Shown here: positions 46,482 to 55,427 of the stretch, in pieces | How the letters are laid out: every line of letters begins with the position of its first letter | Numbering within the stretch: the first letter of the stretch is position 1 | From: Pseudomonas fluorescens NCIMB 11764 | GTDB lineage: Bacteria > Pseudomonadota > Gammaproteobacteria > Pseudomonadales > Pseudomonadaceae | DNA length: 64,000 bases | Direction: 5' to 3' | NCBI RefSeq assembly: GCF_000293885.2 | Contig: NZ_CP010945.1 | Location: 1,191,001-1,255,000 of the forward strand | Notes under the pieces: generated by a model | The model's database searches: none | Seen by the model: the letters and a program-made list of their open reading frames with translations, nothing else | What the model was told of the DNA's origin: nothing | Made by a program: the position numbers and the translations under genes

Positions 46482-46703
46482 CTACCGCTTGTAGACGATT
46501 TCCTTGGAACCTTTCTCACAGGTGCCGACGACTTTTCCGTCAGTGGACGTGCCTTTATCAACGATTTCCAGTGAGTAGCCAGAAACGCCTTGGGCATCGA
46601 GCTTCGCTGCAATTTCGGCTTTCAGCTCTTCACATGGCTTGCCGTCAGCAAACGCTGTACCCGCGAGGCTCAACAAACCTACCGCCAACATAAACATCTT
46701 CAT
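46482..46703 (-). CDS. DUF1161 small periplasmic protein (second copy)
   Basis: 73 residues with a signal peptide ending TAFADGK. DUF1161 pattern: KPCEELKAEIAAKLDAQGVSGYSLEIV, VVGTCEKGSKEIVY; two Cys. Close paralogue of the product at 43,038. ATG at 46,703 is preferred over a GTG three codons upstream. Confidence 0.88.
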   Translation of the reverse strand: MKMFMLAVGLLSLAGTAFADGKPCEELKAEIAAKLDAQGVSGYSLEIVDKGTSTDGKVVGTCEKGSKEIVYKR

Positions 46704-46825
46704 CGGTCGCACTCTCTGGTCGGATCAAAGGGAGCATCCAGCCATCAGCCGGATGCACTCATGTAGCGCTTTGCCATTCCGTATGGCACTCGGCCAGCGC
46801 GCAAGTTCAGAAGACTCGCTCAAAC

Positions 46826-47041
46826 TCAGCTGCTGGCAATCCGGAACCCGACTTTGAGCGTTACCTGGAAGTGTGCAGCCTTGCCGTCCTTGATGTGCCC
46901 GCGGGTTTCGGTCACTTCAAACCATTCCAGGTGCTTGATGCTCTTGTTGGCTTCGGCCAGTGCGTTGTTGATGGCGTCTTCAATGCTACTGGTGGATGAG
47001 CCGACAAGCTCGACTTTCTTGTAAGTGTGATGGTCAGTCAT
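46826..47041 (-). CDS. Dodecin, flavin-binding storage protein
   Basis: 71 residues, the usual dodecin length. The family motif is clear: KKVELVGSS, SIEDAINNALAEA, HLEWFEVTETRG (Trp stacks on the flavin) and HFQVTLKVGFRI. Dodecins form hollow 12-mers that sequester riboflavin/FMN. The neighbour is a luciferase-like flavoenzyme, which may be coincidence. The RBS AAGGAG precedes the ATG. Confidence 0.94.
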   Translation of the reverse strand: MTDHHTYKKVELVGSSTSSIEDAINNALAEANKSIKHLEWFEVTETRGHIKDGKAAHFQVTLKVGFRIASS

Positions 47042-47199
47042 GGGCGTTCTCCTTGGGGTATGAAATACAGCCTAGCAGTGATTTTTCCTATTACTTCTGT
47101 CGGCTACTTCCACGCAGAAGTTCAGATTTACTGCACTTTCTCGAACCCCTGGAGTCCCAACCAACACACGCCACTCATCACCAATGCAGGAGAGCCACC

Positions 47200-47526
47200 A
47201 TGGCCAACACCTCTTTACGTAAAGCCTCATTGCAAAGCATGGAAGCCGAGATCGAGAGTCTGCTGAAGTCTTTGGAAAACCTGAAGGACGACGCCTCGGA
47301 CGAGTCGCGTAAAACCCTCAAGGCCTTGAAAGCCAACGCCGAGAGCGCCCTGAAGCATTCGCGTCATCTGCTCAGCGATGCGTACGAAGAAGTCAAAGTC
47401 AAAACCCGTGAAACCGGGATTGCCACTCGGGACTACGCCCAGGAACATCCTTGGACTACAGCCGGTGTCGCTGTAGGTGCGCTGGGTCTGCTCGCGGCTT
47501 ACCTGCTGTGCAAACGCGGCGATTAA
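47200..47526 (+). CDS. ElaB/YqjD-type (DUF883) membrane-anchored protein
   Basis: 108 residues: a long amphipathic, coiled-coil-like helical part ([33 protein letters not shown]) then one C-terminal membrane helix ([19 protein letters not shown]) and a short charged end. This is the YqjD/ElaB layout of inner-membrane proteins that bind ribosomes in stationary phase in E. coli. ATG at 47,200 has AGGAGAG ahead. Its end overlaps the trpI stop by 4 bases. Confidence 0.88.
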   Translation: MANTSLRKASLQSMEAEIESLLKSLENLKDDASDESRKTLKALKANAESALKHSRHLLSDAYEEVKVKTRETGIATRDYAQEHPWTTAGVAVGALGLLAAYLLCKRGD

Positions 47527-48416
47527 TCTGCTTGGCGCAGTTCGTTTTTGAGCCACTGCGCCAGTTGCCGAGCGCGTCCGTCCGCTGCGCGCTTGGGTAG
47601 CCACAACGCCAGTTGCGCCGGGGTTTCACTGAAGCCCCAGGGCGCAACCAGGCGACCGGCCTTCAAGTCTTCGGCCACCAGCGGTTCAGGGGCAATCGCC
47701 ACGCCCAGCCCGGCCACTGCCGCCTCCAGCAAATAATACAAATGCTCGAAACCCTGCCCGTACTTCAACGCTTTGCCGTCGAGGCCGCTTTGCTGCGCCC
47801 AGCTTGGCCATGCCTGCGGGCGTGAAGTGGTGTGCAGCAACGGCTCGCTGAGCAATGCGCTGGCCGGCGCCTGTTGAAGCCGTTCGTAACCGGCGAAGCG
47901 TGGACTCATGACCGGGCCGATGCGTTCGCTGGCCAATTCGTAAACCTGCATGTCCGCAGGCCATGGCGGCTCGGCGAACACCAGCAAAGCGTCCAGCCCC
48001 GGACGACGGGGATCGAGATCGCCTTCTCCGGCAGACAGGTGCAGGCGCAAGTCCGGTAGATCAGCATTCAACCGGCCCAACCGCGGGATAAACCAGCGCG
48101 CGAGCAGACTTCCCGAACAGCCGAGCACGAACGGGGCGTCGGCGGTGCTTTGGGTCAGTTCAGCGCAGACCGTGCGCAATCGCTCGAAGGCTTCAGCGCT
48201 TGCATCGCGTAAGCGCACACCGGCATCTGTGAGTTTAAGGCCGCGACCATCCTTGATGAACAGACTCACGCCGAGATGCGCTTCCAGCACTTTCAATTGT
48301 CGGCTGACTGCGCCATGGGTGACGTGCAGTTGCTCGGCAGCCTGACTGACGCTGTTCAGGCGGGCAGTGGCTTCGAATGCGCGAAGCGCGTTCAGCGGGG
48401 GAAGATCGTGGCTCAT
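47523..48416 (-). CDS. trpI: LysR-family activator of trpBA
   Basis: 297 residues. LysR HTH at the N-terminus ([30 protein letters not shown]) and an effector-binding domain. Divergent from trpBA by 112 bases, the arrangement in which TrpI with indoleglycerol phosphate activates trpBA in pseudomonads. The regulatory site should be in that gap, but I could not place it with confidence. Confidence 0.93.
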   Translation of the reverse strand: MSHDLPPLNALRAFEATARLNSVSQAAEQLHVTHGAVSRQLKVLEAHLGVSLFIKDGRGLKLTDAGVRLRDASAEAFERLRTVCAELTQSTADAPFVLGCSGSLLARWFIPRLGRLNADLPDLRLHLSAGEGDLDPRRPGLDALLVFAEPPWPADMQVYELASERIGPVMSPRFAGYERLQQAPASALLSEPLLHTTSRPQAWPSWAQQSGLDGKALKYGQGFEHLYYLLEAAVAGLGVAIAPEPLVAEDLKAGRLVAPWGFSETPAQLALWLPKRAADGRARQLAQWLKNELRQAD

Positions 48417-48471
48417 GGGATCTGTGAGTTTTCCTGACAGGTTGTGGCGATCTTATCGGTTTTCAGGCTGA

Positions 48472-49748
<1,277 letters not shown>

Positions 49749-49749
<1 letters not shown>

Positions 49750-50561
49750 TGAGCCGCCTGCAAACGCGTTTTGCCGAACTCAAGGAACAAAACCGGGCCG
49801 CCCTGGTGACCTTCGTCACCGCCGGCGACCCGAGCTATGACACGTCCCTGGCGATCCTCAAAGGCTTGCCCGGTGCTGGCGCCGACGTGATCGAGCTGGG
49901 CATGCCCTTCACCGATCCTATGGCCGACGGCCCGGCAATCCAGCTGGCCAACATTCGTGCCCTGGGTGCCAAACAGAACCTGGCGAAAACCCTGCAAATG
50001 GTGCGCGAGTTCCGTGAAGGCAACAGTGATACGCCACTGGTGCTGATGGGTTACTTCAACCCGATCCACATGTACGGCGTGCCACGTTTCATCGCTGACG
50101 CCAAAGAGGCCGGCGTGGATGGTCTGATCGTGGTCGACCTGCCGCCCGAGCATAACGGTGAACTGTGCGAACCCGCCCAGGCTGCTGGTCTGGACTTCAT
50201 TCGTCTGACCACCCCGACAACCGACGATGTACGCCTGCCGACAGTCCTGAACGGCAGCTCCGGTTTCGTCTACTACGTGTCTGTGGCCGGTGTGACCGGT
50301 GCCGGCGCGGCGACGCTGGAGCACGTTGAAGAAGCGGTTGCGCGTCTGCGTCGCCACACTGATCTGCCGATCAGCATCGGTTTCGGTATTCGTACACCCG
50401 AGCAAGCGGCGTCTATCGCGCGTCTAGCCGACGGTGTCGTGGTGGGTTCGGCGTTGATCGATCACATCGCTAATGCATCGACGCCAGAACAGGCGATTGA
50501 TGGCGTATTGAGTCTTTGCTCGGCGCTGGCCGATGGCGTGCGTAAGGCCCGCGTCAGCTGA
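49749..50561 (+). CDS. trpA: Tryptophan synthase alpha chain
   Basis: 270 residues. Catalytic Glu in [18 protein letters not shown] and the catalytic Asp in the same stretch; phosphate loop [12 protein letters not shown]. It splits indole-3-glycerol phosphate. It is the last gene of the operon and is followed by a terminator. Confidence 0.97.
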
Positions 50562-50622
50562 AGGTAAAGTTCCTGATACAGAGGAATTAGAGCCTCGCGG
50601 CACAGACTAAACAGCAAGACCG

Positions 50623-50655
50623 AGGGCTTCAGGACTACGTTCTGAAGCCCTTTTT
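50623..50655 (+). terminator. Rho-independent terminator after trpA
   Basis: AGGGCTTCAG and CTGAAGCCCT pair around a short loop, followed by TTTTT. Confidence 0.88.
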
Positions 50656-50682
50656 GCTGTAGGTGCAGTGAGGAAAGACCTG

Positions 50683-51126
50683 ATGAAAATGCCGAAACGT
50701 CTGATTGCCAGCCTGGGCGTACTGATGCTCAGTGCCACCCCTTTGCTGCACGCCAGCGCCGATCAGCGCGACGATCACGACCGCGGCGGCCAGCAACAAG
50801 GCCATTACGACAACCACGGCGATGATCATCGCGGCCCGCAGGACAACCATCGCGGCGGCCCTCCGCCACGGGACTTTGGCCCGGTGCGTCAGACGATCCG
50901 TGACAATCATGGCTATTTCGTACGCGGCGCGCCGCCGCCTCCCGGCATTCATCTCGTACGTGGTCGGCCTTTGCCGCGCGGTTATTACGGAGAGCGTCTG
51001 GATCATCGCGCGTTGAGCCGACTGCCGTATTACCCGGGTTACGAATGGCGGCGCGCGGGTGGCGACATTGTGCTGATCGCGGTGGGTACCGGCATCGTCT
51101 ATGAAATTCTGGAAGGGGTTTTGTAG
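50683..51126 (+). CDS. Periplasmic RcnB/CigR-like protein
   Basis: 147 residues with a signal peptide ending LHASADQ. The next ~50 residues are His/Asp/Gly/Gln rich (DDHDRGGQQQGHYDNHGDDH), which could bind metal. Then the RcnB-type motif GIHLVRGRPLPRGYYGERL and a hydrophobic C-terminal segment (GDIVLIAVGTGIVYEILEG). The family includes nickel/cobalt-linked RcnB and CigR; which function applies here is not visible. GAGG ten bases ahead supports ATG 50,683. Confidence 0.8.
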   Translation: MKMPKRLIASLGVLMLSATPLLHASADQRDDHDRGGQQQGHYDNHGDDHRGPQDNHRGGPPPRDFGPVRQTIRDNHGYFVRGAPPPPGIHLVRGRPLPRGYYGERLDHRALSRLPYYPGYEWRRAGGDIVLIAVGTGIVYEILEGVL

Positions 51127-51162
51127 TGCTGGAGGGACGCGCTTTTGCGTAATGCCAAAAAA

Positions 51163-51230
51163 GATCGCAGCCTTTGGCAGCTCCTACACAGGATCGCAAT
51201 CCCGTGTAGGAGCTGCCGAAGGATGAGATC
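51163..51230. repeat. Inverted repeat element (family C)
   Basis: GATCGCAGCCTTTGGCAGCTCCTACAC and its reversed partner GTGTAGGAGCTGCCGAAGGATGAGATC, around a 14-base centre. This differs in sequence from the A and B elements. The second arm is partly degenerate. It sits 10 bases before the stop of the DUF4105 gene. Confidence 0.8.
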
Positions 51231-51239
51231 TTTTGAAGT

Positions 51240-53201
51240 TCACGGCAACTCCAACCCACCCGATGCTTTATGCAGTTTCCGCAAATGTTCGCCAACCTGT
51301 TTCAGGTTGGCTTCGTTGGCGGCCATCTCTGCGGCTCGGCTCGGTTCGAGCAACGCTCTCACTTCTTTGTCCAGATCGCCGGTCAATGCCTGAAGCTGTT
51401 TCTGCCGCAGGCTGCTTTCCGACTCCAGGCGTTGCCATTCGCTGGGCTGCGGCAATCCATAACCGCCAGTGCCGAGCAGCTCCGCCGGACGGCTAAGGAA
51501 GCCGCTGTTGGCGAGGATCTGCTGCAACGTCGCGTTGGCTTTGTCCATGCCGCCGTTCTTCAACTCCCTAGCGCCCAGGTAGCGTTGTTTCACTTCGTCC
51601 TGAGCCAGCACCAGTTGTTGTCGGAACGCGGCCTGCTCCAGCAACAGCAACGCCGCGCTGGTGCGCAGGTCAGCCTGATCAATCCATTTGCGGCGCTCTT
51701 CGGCCTTCAATGCCAGCCAGTCTTCGACCTTGTCCTGTTTGATCGGCAAGTGCTTCTTCAGCACTTCGAACATCGCTTGATAACGATCACGGAAAGAGTC
51801 GAAGCGATAACCAAGCCGCAGCGCTTCGCGAGGATCATCCAGCACGCTGGTATCCGCCAGTCCGCGTCCCTTGAGCACTTCCAGCAAGCCGTTGGGCATG
51901 ATGTTGTCCAGCCCGACCAGCTTTGCGTTGTTGGTGCCGCTGCGTAGCAACTTCAGGCCTTCCACCGCACAGTTGTTGGACAGGAAGAAGTAATTGCCGT
52001 CGTAGCTCCAGTGCATCTCGGCGGCGTGTTCCACCACGTCTTCAATCTCGTTGCGCGACAAATTCAGCGGCACCGAGGCGAGGCTGCGCAATTCGGTCTT
52101 GGTGTACTCGTCGATCACTTGGGCCAGCGGCAGGACGAACAGGCGCGACGGGTACTTGCCGACCAATCCGTCCCAGCTCGACAGCTGTACGTCACCCACG
52201 AAGGCCCGGTAGGACAACACCAGGTGCTGATCCAGATCCAGCCGGCAATCCGGCCCGCGTGGCCGGCCCGGTGCGCAGATCACCAGGCGCAACATGCTGT
52301 GGCCCCAGCGGCTGACCCAGTTCTGGTTGGCTTCGGCCAACAGATAGTCCACGGCATACACCCGTTCCGGGTCGACCTGGCCCAGGGGTTGTTTTGCGAA
52401 ATCGTTGCCGGCGTTGAGGAAGGCGAAGGATTTGCCGCAAGTATCTTTGGCGGCAGGTGCCCAGCCGAAATGTTCTTTGTAGTAGCGGTACAGCGCAGGA
52501 CGGCGACAAGCGTAGCTCGGGTCGAGGAGGAAGTACTCCATGTTGACCGCGACGAACTCTTTGGGACTGCTCGTTTCGTAAATATCCGGGCTGCGGGCGA
52601 TCTGTCGATTGTTCTGTTCGCGTTCGCCGCGACGGCCGACGTATTGCGGCCAGCCCGCGAGGTCGAGCAGACGCGGGTCATCGCTAAGGGTAAAGCGTCG
52701 GGAAGATTGGCCACGGCATTCATCCGGAATGCCGACCAGTCCGGAACTGTTGTTACGTCGGGTGCAGCGTTGGATCAGCGTGCGTTCGGCAGCTGGCCAA
52801 AAACGCGAGCGGTCATAGATGTGGGTAAGTTCGTGCAGCACCGTGGCCAGCATTTCGCGGCGGACGGTGCCGTGAGGACGATAAGTCTTTTTGGTTGCAG
52901 CGCTGCCATCGGTGAGGCTGGCAAGCAGGTTGCGGTTGAGGTCGAGCTCGGATACCAGCGATGCCTGGCCGTAGGCGTTGCTCGGCATGTCATCGGTCCA
53001 GCCGACGTCGATGCGCCGGTCGAGTTGTTCGATGAACCGCGGCGGTAGCGCCTGCATGGCTTCATCAAGCAGCGCCTGGCTGGCCTGTTGTTCCGCAGGG
53101 CTCAAACCTTCTGTCTTGAGATGTAATTGCAGGCCGGCCTGGGCCGTATTGCCGAGCAGCAACACGACCCCGGCCAGGAGCCAGGCACTTATCGACCTCA
53201 C
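51240..53201 (-). CDS. Secreted DUF4105 protein with HExxH motif
   Basis: 653 residues starting at GTG, with a signal peptide ending NTAQAGL. The N-terminal half has LATVLHELTHIYDRS (HExxH), like a zinc metallopeptidase, followed by EFVAVNMEYFLLDP (possible third ligand Glu). The middle (about 290-450) matches DUF4105 (NWVSRWGHSMLRLVI; SNNCAVEGLKLLRSG) with an H/N/C set that recalls an NlpC/P60-like fold. The C-terminal ~150 residues are helical. The start overlaps the DUF2388 gene upstream by 4 bases (GTGA). Role unknown; cell-envelope hydrolase is a guess. Confidence 0.85.
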   Translation of the reverse strand: MRSISAWLLAGVVLLLGNTAQAGLQLHLKTEGLSPAEQQASQALLDEAMQALPPRFIEQLDRRIDVGWTDDMPSNAYGQASLVSELDLNRNLLASLTDGSAATKKTYRPHGTVRREMLATVLHELTHIYDRSRFWPAAERTLIQRCTRRNNSSGLVGIPDECRGQSSRRFTLSDDPRLLDLAGWPQYVGRRGEREQNNRQIARSPDIYETSSPKEFVAVNMEYFLLDPSYACRRPALYRYYKEHFGWAPAAKDTCGKSFAFLNAGNDFAKQPLGQVDPERVYAVDYLLAEANQNWVSRWGHSMLRLVICAPGRPRGPDCRLDLDQHLVLSYRAFVGDVQLSSWDGLVGKYPSRLFVLPLAQVIDEYTKTELRSLASVPLNLSRNEIEDVVEHAAEMHWSYDGNYFFLSNNCAVEGLKLLRSGTNNAKLVGLDNIMPNGLLEVLKGRGLADTSVLDDPREALRLGYRFDSFRDRYQAMFEVLKKHLPIKQDKVEDWLALKAEERRKWIDQADLRTSAALLLLEQAAFRQQLVLAQDEVKQRYLGARELKNGGMDKANATLQQILANSGFLSRPAELLGTGGYGLPQPSEWQRLESESSLRQKQLQALTGDLDKEVRALLEPSRAAEMAANEANLKQVGEHLRKLHKASGGLELP

Positions 53202-53518
53202 AGTGCGAGGATGGCTTCGGCGAGTACCTGGTCACTGGCGTCCCGGGCTTCCGGTACGCGGGTGCGCAATGTGTTGAAGGCCGCTTCAAGGTGCGCACCA
53301 CGGATTTCACCCTCACTGGCGACGAAACTGGCCGCATCGTCGTGGGCTTCACGAACGATTTTCGAATCACGGATCGACGTCGTGGTGTCGGACGTGAAAT
53401 CGAGTGTTCGCTGGGTGGCGTTGATGATGATGTTACTGGTGGCTACCAGGGTGTGCGCCTGGGCCAGATCGGCCAATAACAGCAGGCCAAGGGTGGCGAC
53501 AATCAGCGGGCTACGCAT
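53198..53518 (-). CDS. DUF2388 small periplasmic protein (copy a)
   Basis: 106 residues with a signal peptide ending DLAQAHT. Core DDAASFVASEGEIRGAHLEAA, then a helical end (LAEAILAL). It is one of three tandem paralogues and overlaps the DUF4105 gene by 4 bases, so it is translated with it. GGAG precedes the ATG at 53,518. Confidence 0.88.
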   Translation of the reverse strand: MRSPLIVATLGLLLLADLAQAHTLVATSNIIINATQRTLDFTSDTTTSIRDSKIVREAHDDAASFVASEGEIRGAHLEAAFNTLRTRVPEARDASDQVLAEAILAL

Positions 53519-53545
53519 GGAACGACTCCGGAGGAACAAGGATAA

Positions 53546-53854
53546 CTATTGGACGAGAATAGCCTGTGCCAGTTCAAGATCGCTTGCATGAAGTTTTGGC
53601 TGGACCCGACGCAGGTAAACCAACGCGGATTCCAGTTGTGCTCCTCGCAATTGGCCGTCACTGGCAATGAATGACGCGGCGTCATCCCGGGCGGCCAGCA
53701 GCAGCTTACGGTCGAAAGGGGCGGAGGTCACCATGCTGGTGGCGTAGCCTGTGGCCACGAGACCCTGTGTCGTCAGGTCAAAGGCATGGGCCGTGCCTGC
53801 CCAGCAGGCCGCCATGAAAACCGGTGTAATCAGTAGATGTGTAGGAAAACGCAT
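53546..53854 (-). CDS. DUF2388 small periplasmic protein (copy b)
   Basis: 102 residues with a signal peptide ending GTAHAFD. Core DDAASFIASDGQLRGAQLESA and end ELAQAILVQ. Differs from the others in the N-terminal part (ATGYATSMVTSAPFDRK). It is 27 bases upstream of copy a. Confidence 0.88.
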   Translation of the reverse strand: MRFPTHLLITPVFMAACWAGTAHAFDLTTQGLVATGYATSMVTSAPFDRKLLLAARDDAASFIASDGQLRGAQLESALVYLRRVQPKLHASDLELAQAILVQ

Positions 53855-53961
53855 GGGACTCGACAGTTGAAAGCGAGTCCAAAGGCTAGCGCAACGCCCG
53901 GTTTAGAGCCAGCGTCGAAACATTGGGACACGTTGGGCGTGTCCCAAGAGGAAATGACGTT

Positions 53962-54279
53962 TTAGATCGTCAGAATAGCCTGAGCCAGTTGAGCATCCGT
54001 TGCATTCAACCCCGGCGCCTGATGGCGAATGTGGTCGAGTGCGCTTTCCAGTTTCACGCCGCGAATGGCGCCTTCGCTGGCGACAAAACTGGCCGCGTCA
54101 TCGCGGGCGGCACGGACGATCTTGTCATCCCGAAAGGACGACGTGACATCGGAAGTGGCGTCGGACGTGGCCTTGAGTGCACCGACGACAGCATCGGTGG
54201 TGACGATGAAGCTGGTGGCGTGGGAATTGGCAGCCACGGCAAGCAGGGCTGCAGCGCTGAGCAGACGAAGACGGGACAT
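53962..54279 (-). CDS. DUF2388 small periplasmic protein (copy c)
   Basis: 105 residues with a signal peptide ending NSHATS. Core DDAASFVASEGAIRGVKLESA, end QLAQAILTI. Ahead of the core is a Thr/Ser/Asp-rich part (ATSDATSDVTSSF), as in copy a. It is first of the three and 107 bases upstream of copy b; the gap has no gene. Confidence 0.88.
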   Translation of the reverse strand: MSRLRLLSAAALLAVAANSHATSFIVTTDAVVGALKATSDATSDVTSSFRDDKIVRAARDDAASFVASEGAIRGVKLESALDHIRHQAPGLNATDAQLAQAILTI

Positions 54280-54424
54280 GGTGTAACTCCTTTGGGTGAA
54301 CCGATTGAGAGGTGGCGCGGTATCTGTTGAGTCAGACGCCTGTCGCGCAGTCATCGCCACGTTCTGGATTGATATTAGGCCTGTAGACAGCGGTTCGCAC
54401 AGTCCCGTCTGTTCAGGTGAGACT

Positions 54425-54634
54425 TCAGCGCCAGAACGGTTTATCCAGTTCCCTGACACGATCGGAATGACTGATGCCCAGGTCAGACAGCTGCCTGCCA
54501 TTGAGTTGCGCCAGTAAACGCCGGGTTCTGGCTCTCTCGATGCTGTCGGCGAGGCTTCTGAACATTCTTCTTGTCCAGGTAAATCGGGGCGTCGATTGCG
54601 GGGTGTCAGCGGCAAGTTCCAGTAGATGATTCAT
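54425..54634 (-). CDS. DUF1127 small protein (first)
   Basis: 69 residues, basic. The C-terminal DUF1127 motif is LLAQLNGRQLSDLGISHSDR with the end ELDKPFWR. No signal peptide. Such proteins in other bacteria are small regulators, some tied to phosphate or RNA metabolism. AAAAGGA precedes the ATG. Its upstream region shares a motif pair with that of the second DUF1127 gene. Confidence 0.88.
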   Translation of the reverse strand: MNHLLELAADTPQSTPRFTWTRRMFRSLADSIERARTRRLLAQLNGRQLSDLGISHSDRVRELDKPFWR

Positions 54635-54714
54635 GGTGCAGTCCTTTTGCGGGCAGGTCGGGATCTCATGATGATCCCGCCGGATATCCCGGAACAGACA
54701 CACTCAAGTGAAAT

Positions 54715-54752
54715 TGTACTGGTTCAGTTGTGTTGTTGTGTTAACTGTACCT
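54715..54752 (-). promoter_or_regulatory. Shared motif pair upstream of the first DUF1127 gene
   Basis: TGTACTGGTT (54,715-54,724) and AACTGTACCT (54,743-54,752) in plus-strand order. The same two blocks occur upstream of the second DUF1127 gene. They look like operator half-sites; the regulator is unknown. Confidence 0.45.
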
Positions 54753-54800
54753 GTTGAAAGGTAGGGTTATTGTTTGGGGGGATTTTCCGGCCCAAAAACG

Positions 54801-54836
54801 ACAAAACCCGTCGCGGTTTCCCACGACGGGTTTTGT
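54801..54836 (-). terminator. Rho-independent terminator after the second DUF1127 gene
   Basis: ACAAAACCCGTCG and CGACGGGTTTTGT, perfect arms, A- and T-rich at both ends, so probably bidirectional. Confidence 0.85.
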
Positions 54837-54892
54837 TTGTTCAATTCGGGTGCTGGCGGTTGATCTTAAGGATCAGAGCCAGCGACGCTAAC

Positions 54893-55108
54893 TTAGCGCC
54901 AGAACGGCTTGCTCAGCTCTTCGTAGCGTTGTGCTTCGCTAATCCCGGCATCAGCCAGCAGACGCGAATCCAGACGGGCCAGTTGGTGGCGGCTGGAGAT
55001 GCGGCGCTGCCACAGCATCAGGTTGGCGATAACGCGAAGAGGCATGGAAGCCTGGGTTTTTGCAGCGGTGTCTTCGAAGAACAGATCGGAACTGAGTGTA
55101 CGTTCCAT
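54893..55108 (-). CDS. DUF1127 small protein (second)
   Basis: 71 residues. Ends with the DUF1127 motif LARLDSRLLADAGISEAQRYEELSKPFWR in part, the same LxKPFWR end as the first copy, so the two are paralogues. The ATG at 55,108 is nine bases after GGAAGG and is preferred over one three codons upstream, which touches that site. Confidence 0.88.
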   Translation of the reverse strand: MERTLSSDLFFEDTAAKTQASMPLRVIANLMLWQRRISSRHQLARLDSRLLADAGISEAQRYEELSKPFWR

Positions 55109-55427
55109 GGTTTTCATCCTTCCGCTTGTGGCGGGATTAGGTAGTGGTTTAACTGATGCCAATGATCCTCTCGTTTGGCCAGTCTCTCTAGATACAGTTC
55201 ACCTGTATTGTGAGGGACCAGTTAACTGTTAAAGAGTGGTGTACTGGTCAAAATTGAGGCAACTGTACCTATCTGCACTTATATAGTGCATTTATTGGGA
55301 TTTTGGTCGGAAAGGTAGGCAATTACGGTAGGAGATGACCGGTACAGCAGTACAGTTTTAAACACTTATCTGCCTGACAGTAGCAAGCTGACGAAACTGT
55401 GTTTGCGTCAGCCGCTATCTGTATCAA
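55109..55427. other. A+T-rich gap upstream of the second DUF1127 gene
   Basis: About 319 bases without a coding frame, lower in G+C than the flanks. It holds TGTACTGGTC (55,240-55,249), AACTGTACCT (55,261-55,270) and a third site GGTACAGCAGTACAG (55,341-55,355). No terminator for the CoA-transferase gene could be placed with confidence. Confidence 0.55.
55240..55270 (-). promoter_or_regulatory. Shared motif pair upstream of the second DUF1127 gene
   Basis: TGTACTGGTC and AACTGTACCT separated by 11 bases; the same two blocks lie ahead of the first DUF1127 gene, there 18 apart. Candidate binding sites for one regulator. Confidence 0.45.
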
